The notes beneath the pieces are model-generated. The model did no database searches. It was given only the letters and a program-made list of their open reading frames with translations, and was not told the DNA's origin. Source: VFZS01 sp964353255 (GTDB lineage: Bacteria > Acidobacteriota > Terriglobia > Bryobacterales > Bryobacteraceae). Taken from it: a stretch of DNA of 21,539 nucleotides. This document shows positions 19,630 through 21,539 of the stretch, in pieces. The stretch's first letter is position 1. Each line of letters opens with the position of its first letter. The stretch lies in the NCBI GenBank assembly GCA_964353255.1, contig CAYGVJ010000095.1, positions 1 through 21,539 on the forward strand, in the 5' to 3' direction. The translations under genes and the position numbers were made by a program.

Positions 19630-20814
19630 ATGTTCCGCATGTTGGCGCACATGGCGCCGCTGATGAGCTTGTGCGTTTCCCTCGGCGCGCAGGAGGCCAT
19701 CGTCGCGCGGGGCTTCCAGCACTTCTACAACCTCGAGTTCGACGAGGCGATCGCAGAGTTCAGCCGCGCCGTCTCCCAGCAGCCGGATTCGGCGGCCGCG
19801 CACAACCATCTCGCGCAGGCCATCCTCTACCGCGCTGTGTTCCGGGTCGGGGCGCTGGAGAGCGAGCTGGTCACCGGCAACAATCCGTTCCTGCGGCGTC
19901 CCAAGGTGGAGGCGACGCCCGAGGAGGAGCGGCGCTTCGAGGAGGCCATCCGGAAGTCGATGGAGCTGTCCCAGGCGCGGCTGAGGCAGAACCCGCGCGA
20001 TGTGCAGGCGCTCTACACGCTGGGCGTGGCCTATGGCTTTCGCGCCAACTACAACTTCCTGGTCCGTAAGGCCTGGCGCGACGCCCTGCGCGACGCGACT
20101 ACCGGGCGCAAGCACCACAACCGTGTGACGGAGCTGGAGCCCTCCTTCGTCGATGCGCGGCTCATGCAGGGCGTGCACGACTACGTGGTGGGGAGCCTTC
20201 CGTTCACCTGGCGCGTGCTGGGCTTCCTGATCGGGTTTCGGGGCAACAAGGAGGAGGGCCTGCGCACGCTGGAACTCGTGGCGGAAAAGGCCACCCTGGA
20301 CCGCGACGACGCCAAAGTGCTCCTGTGTGCCGCCTACCGGCGGGAAAAGAAACCGCAACGGGCGATCCCGCTGCTCGAGGAATTGATACGCCGTTTTCCG
20401 AGAAATTATCTGTTTTATCTGGAATTGGCGCAGATGCGTAGCGAGCTGGGCGAAAAAGCCGGGGCGCTGGAGGCCGTGCGCCAGGTGAAGGAATTGAAAG
20501 CTTCCGGGGCGCCGGGCTTTGCGCGGCTGCCGCTCGAGCGCATCTGCTACGCCGAGGGCGACATCCAGTTCTGGTACAACGAGCCAGACGCGGCCCTGGA
20601 GAACATGAAGCGGGCCTCTGCGGGCGCGGACAAGCTGGACCTTAACACCGGGGTGCTGGCGTGGATGCGCCTGGGCCAGCTCTACGACCTGAAGGGCCAG
20701 CGGCAGGCGGCCCTGGAAGCCTACCGGCGCGCCATCGACTACGCGCCCGCCTCCGACGCCGCCCGCGAGTCGCGCCGCTACCTCTCCTCCCCCTACCGCC
20801 GCGCGAAGAAGTAG
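19630..20814 (+). CDS. TPR-repeat protein, probably exported
   Basis: A 394-residue tetratricopeptide-repeat protein of unknown specific role. The N-terminus (MFRMLAHMAPLMSLCVSLGAQEA) looks like a short signal peptide or a single hydrophobic anchor. TPR-like helix pairs are visible at about 27-70 (FYNLEFDEAIAEFSRAVSQQPD), 125-145 (ARLRQNPRDVQALYTLGVAYG), 235-285 (AYRREKKPQRAIPLLEELIRRFP) and 345-380 (RLGQLYDLKGQRQAALEAYRRAI). A middle segment (SLPFTWRVLGFLIGF) is hydrophobic and could touch the membrane. It begins 12 bases after the queG stop, in the same frame; AAAGG three bases before the ATG is a close-set possible Shine-Dalgarno. TAGAAT over the queG stop could be its own -10. The stop abuts the long REP hairpin. 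Confidence 0.8.
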   Translation: MFRMLAHMAPLMSLCVSLGAQEAIVARGFQHFYNLEFDEAIAEFSRAVSQQPDSAAAHNHLAQAILYRAVFRVGALESELVTGNNPFLRRPKVEATPEEERRFEEAIRKSMELSQARLRQNPRDVQALYTLGVAYGFRANYNFLVRKAWRDALRDATTGRKHHNRVTELEPSFVDARLMQGVHDYVVGSLPFTWRVLGFLIGFRGNKEEGLRTLELVAEKATLDRDDAKVLLCAAYRREKKPQRAIPLLEELIRRFPRNYLFYLELAQMRSELGEKAGALEAVRQVKELKASGAPGFARLPLERICYAEGDIQFWYNEPDAALENMKRASAGADKLDLNTGVLAWMRLGQLYDLKGQRQAALEAYRRAIDYAPASDAARESRRYLSSPYRRAKK

Positions 20815-20874
20815 GGTAAGTCTCCTGACTTGCCAGCCGACTTTCCAGTCGGCTTTCTTCAGGCCGGCTTACCC
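20814..20874. terminator. Long three-helix hairpin between convergent stops
   Basis: Three nested helices pair in order: GGGTAAG (20814-20820) with CTTACCC (20868-20874), CCTGA (20824-20828) with TCAGG (20859-20863), and AGCCGACT (20835-20842) with AGTCGGCT (20847-20854) around a TTCC loop. The 5' arm starts on the last base of the TPR stop codon and the 3' arm contains the RAYT stop codon on the other strand. The position between convergent genes suggests a bidirectional terminator or 3'-end protector. No T-run is present. Confidence 0.55.
20829..20868 (+). repeat. REP element copy 1
   Basis: CTTG followed by a 35-base block (20834-20868) that recurs exactly at 21485-21519, in the same orientation. 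Over 40 bases the two copies differ at one position (20833 versus 21484). The core is the hairpin AGCCGACT-TTCC-AGTCGGCT, then TTCTTCAGGCCGGC. It ends on the base before the RAYT stop codon. Confidence 0.85.
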
Positions 20875-21420
20875 GCTCGGAGCCCGCGCCGCACTCGACC
20901 AGGGGTAATCCTCTGCTCGAGTCACCAGGCCGACCCTGACAGGATTGTTCTCGATGTACGCTCGGACTCGCTCAAACTCCCGCTCGTCCCGGATCCAGTG
21001 GTCGTAGGACTCTCTCTGCCAGAAGGGCTCCCCGGTCCGGTGCAGGGTTTTGTTGGCCTCTCGTGCTGTGAATCCCTTGAGCGAGTGCAGTAACTTACTG
21101 GGATTCACCCGGGGCAGCACGAGCAGGTGGACATGATTCGCCATGACCACATAGGCGTATAGCTGGTAGTAGTTCAGAGCCTGTGCACCATACTGGATAG
21201 CGTCTGCCACCAGCCGCGCGAGTTCTTGTTGCCGCAACCAGGTGGGGCCGAAGCGCGCTTCGTCGAGCAAGCGGTCCATCCAGGCAAACGCCCGCCCCGC
21301 TGTGAGGTCCCCTCCTGGCAAATAGCGGCCTGCCGGCAAACTACCGTGTAGGCGCCAGGTGATGAAGAGCGCCTTGCCTTGCGGGCACCAGTGAGGCAGG
21401 TGTCGTTGATGGAAGGACAT
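20869..21420 (-). CDS. REP-associated tyrosine transposase (RAYT, IS200-like Y1 family)
   Basis: Single-strand DNA endonuclease of the HUH/Y1 superfamily thought to move REP palindromes. The 183 residues contain the HUH motif as His96 and His98 in MANHVHLLV, and the catalytic Tyr139 in QRESYDHWIRDEREF, followed by YIENNPVRVGLV and YPWSSA. The N-terminal HLPHWCPQGKALFITWRLHGSLP is typical of RAYTs rather than true IS200 TnpA. ATG 21420 is chosen; an in-frame GTG at 21426 adds two residues, and neither has a clear Shine-Dalgarno. All catalytic residues are intact, so it is probably a functional enzyme. The stop codon touches REP copy 1, and copy 2 lies about 60 bases upstream of the start. Confidence 0.92.
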   Translation of the reverse strand: MSFHQRHLPHWCPQGKALFITWRLHGSLPAGRYLPGGDLTAGRAFAWMDRLLDEARFGPTWLRQQELARLVADAIQYGAQALNYYQLYAYVVMANHVHLLVLPRVNPSKLLHSLKGFTAREANKTLHRTGEPFWQRESYDHWIRDEREFERVRAYIENNPVRVGLVTRAEDYPWSSAARAPSG

Positions 21421-21479
21421 ACCCACTCTGTGGCGGCTGGAACGAAATTCTCTCAGCTTTCCGTGGGGTGAGCCTCCGG

Positions 21480-21532
21480 CTTGTCAGCCGACTTTCCAGT
21501 CGGCTTTCTTCAGGCCGGCACCAATGCCGGCC
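21480..21532 (+). repeat. REP element copy 2 with second hairpin
   Basis: Bases 21480-21519 repeat copy 1 with one mismatch, including hairpin AGCCGACT-TTCC-AGTCGGCT at 21486-21505. Here a second hairpin follows: GGCCGGCA-CCAA-TGCCGGCC (21513-21532), 8 bp perfect. Its 3' part overlaps a 12-bp palindrome TGCCGGCCGGCA (21525-21536). Copy 1 lacks the second hairpin, where the RAYT coding end lies instead. The element may continue past the window edge. Confidence 0.8.
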
Positions 21533-21539
21533 GGCAGGC

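Larger units (their letters stand above)
20829..21532. mobile_element. RAYT gene with flanking REP repeats
   Basis: A single-ORF REP-associated tyrosine transposase lies between two direct REP copies 651 bp apart. This is the standard layout of RAYT loci in other bacteria, where the transposase is usually vertically kept rather than freely mobile. No target-site duplication can be judged, because the window ends just after the second repeat. Confidence 0.7.

Noticed and set aside
19615..19632. Stop-codon readthrough joining QueG to the TPR protein, which share a frame
   Set aside because: The TPR protein has its own ATG and an exported-type N-terminus, its sequence is unlike any QueG C-terminus, and no readthrough signal is visible.
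20829..21532. REP copies as a CRISPR array
   Set aside because: There are only two copies, separated by a transposase gene, with palindromic cores and no regular spacers.

Overview
The window is a high-GC bacterial chromosome segment with mostly ordinary single-copy genes. The protein sequences suggest Acidobacteriota, perhaps the Bryobacterales/Solibacter side: an RNA polymerase with both large lineage insertions, a TolC with a long Gly-rich tract, a Tat-exported creatininase beside a GH78 rhamnosidase, and a RAYT/REP family. This placement is inference from protein flavour, not from a marker search.

Layout. (1) 1-6854: the 3' part of rpoB, opening inside the rifampicin-resistance region, then complete rpoC. 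A hairpin lies between them and a strong Shine-Dalgarno precedes a TTG start. No ribosomal-protein (str) genes follow rpoC. (2) 6855-10291: a nested inverted-repeat element, then a secreted S9 prolyl-oligopeptidase-type peptidase and an MFS anion symporter as a two-gene unit. (3) 10275-11614, minus strand: pyrE and truA, joined by a 4-base GTGA overlap. truA runs tail to tail into the MFS gene with a 17-bp overlap. (4) 11731-13671: a TolC-family outer-membrane channel. (5) 13672-14035: a gene-free convergent gap holding REP-like modules, a perfect hairpin and a start-less remnant of a small protein. (6) 14036-17568, minus strand: a Tat-type creatininase-family hydrolase, then a secreted GH78 alpha-L-rhamnosidase. 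(7) 17613-20814, plus strand: an iron-containing alcohol dehydrogenase, a short epoxyqueuosine reductase (QueG) and a TPR protein. (8) 20829-21539: a RAYT transposase between two direct copies of a REP element, the first of which forms the core of a long hairpin between two convergent stop codons.

How the parts work together. rpoB/rpoC make the core of transcription. pyrE and truA are pyrimidine synthesis and tRNA modification, and queG is a second tRNA-modification gene. The rhamnosidase and creatininase look like an exported degradative pair, and the peptidase plus transporter a second export/uptake pair. The most notable non-coding signal is the RAYT/REP system, with related modules about 7 kb away in the tolC downstream gap. 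A second pattern is a set of extended -10 boxes only 7-10 bases before start codons that lack a Shine-Dalgarno (pyrE, the creatininase, the alcohol dehydrogenase), which would give leaderless transcripts. I see no convincing wholly new multi-gene system, no CRISPR array, and no tRNA or rRNA gene.
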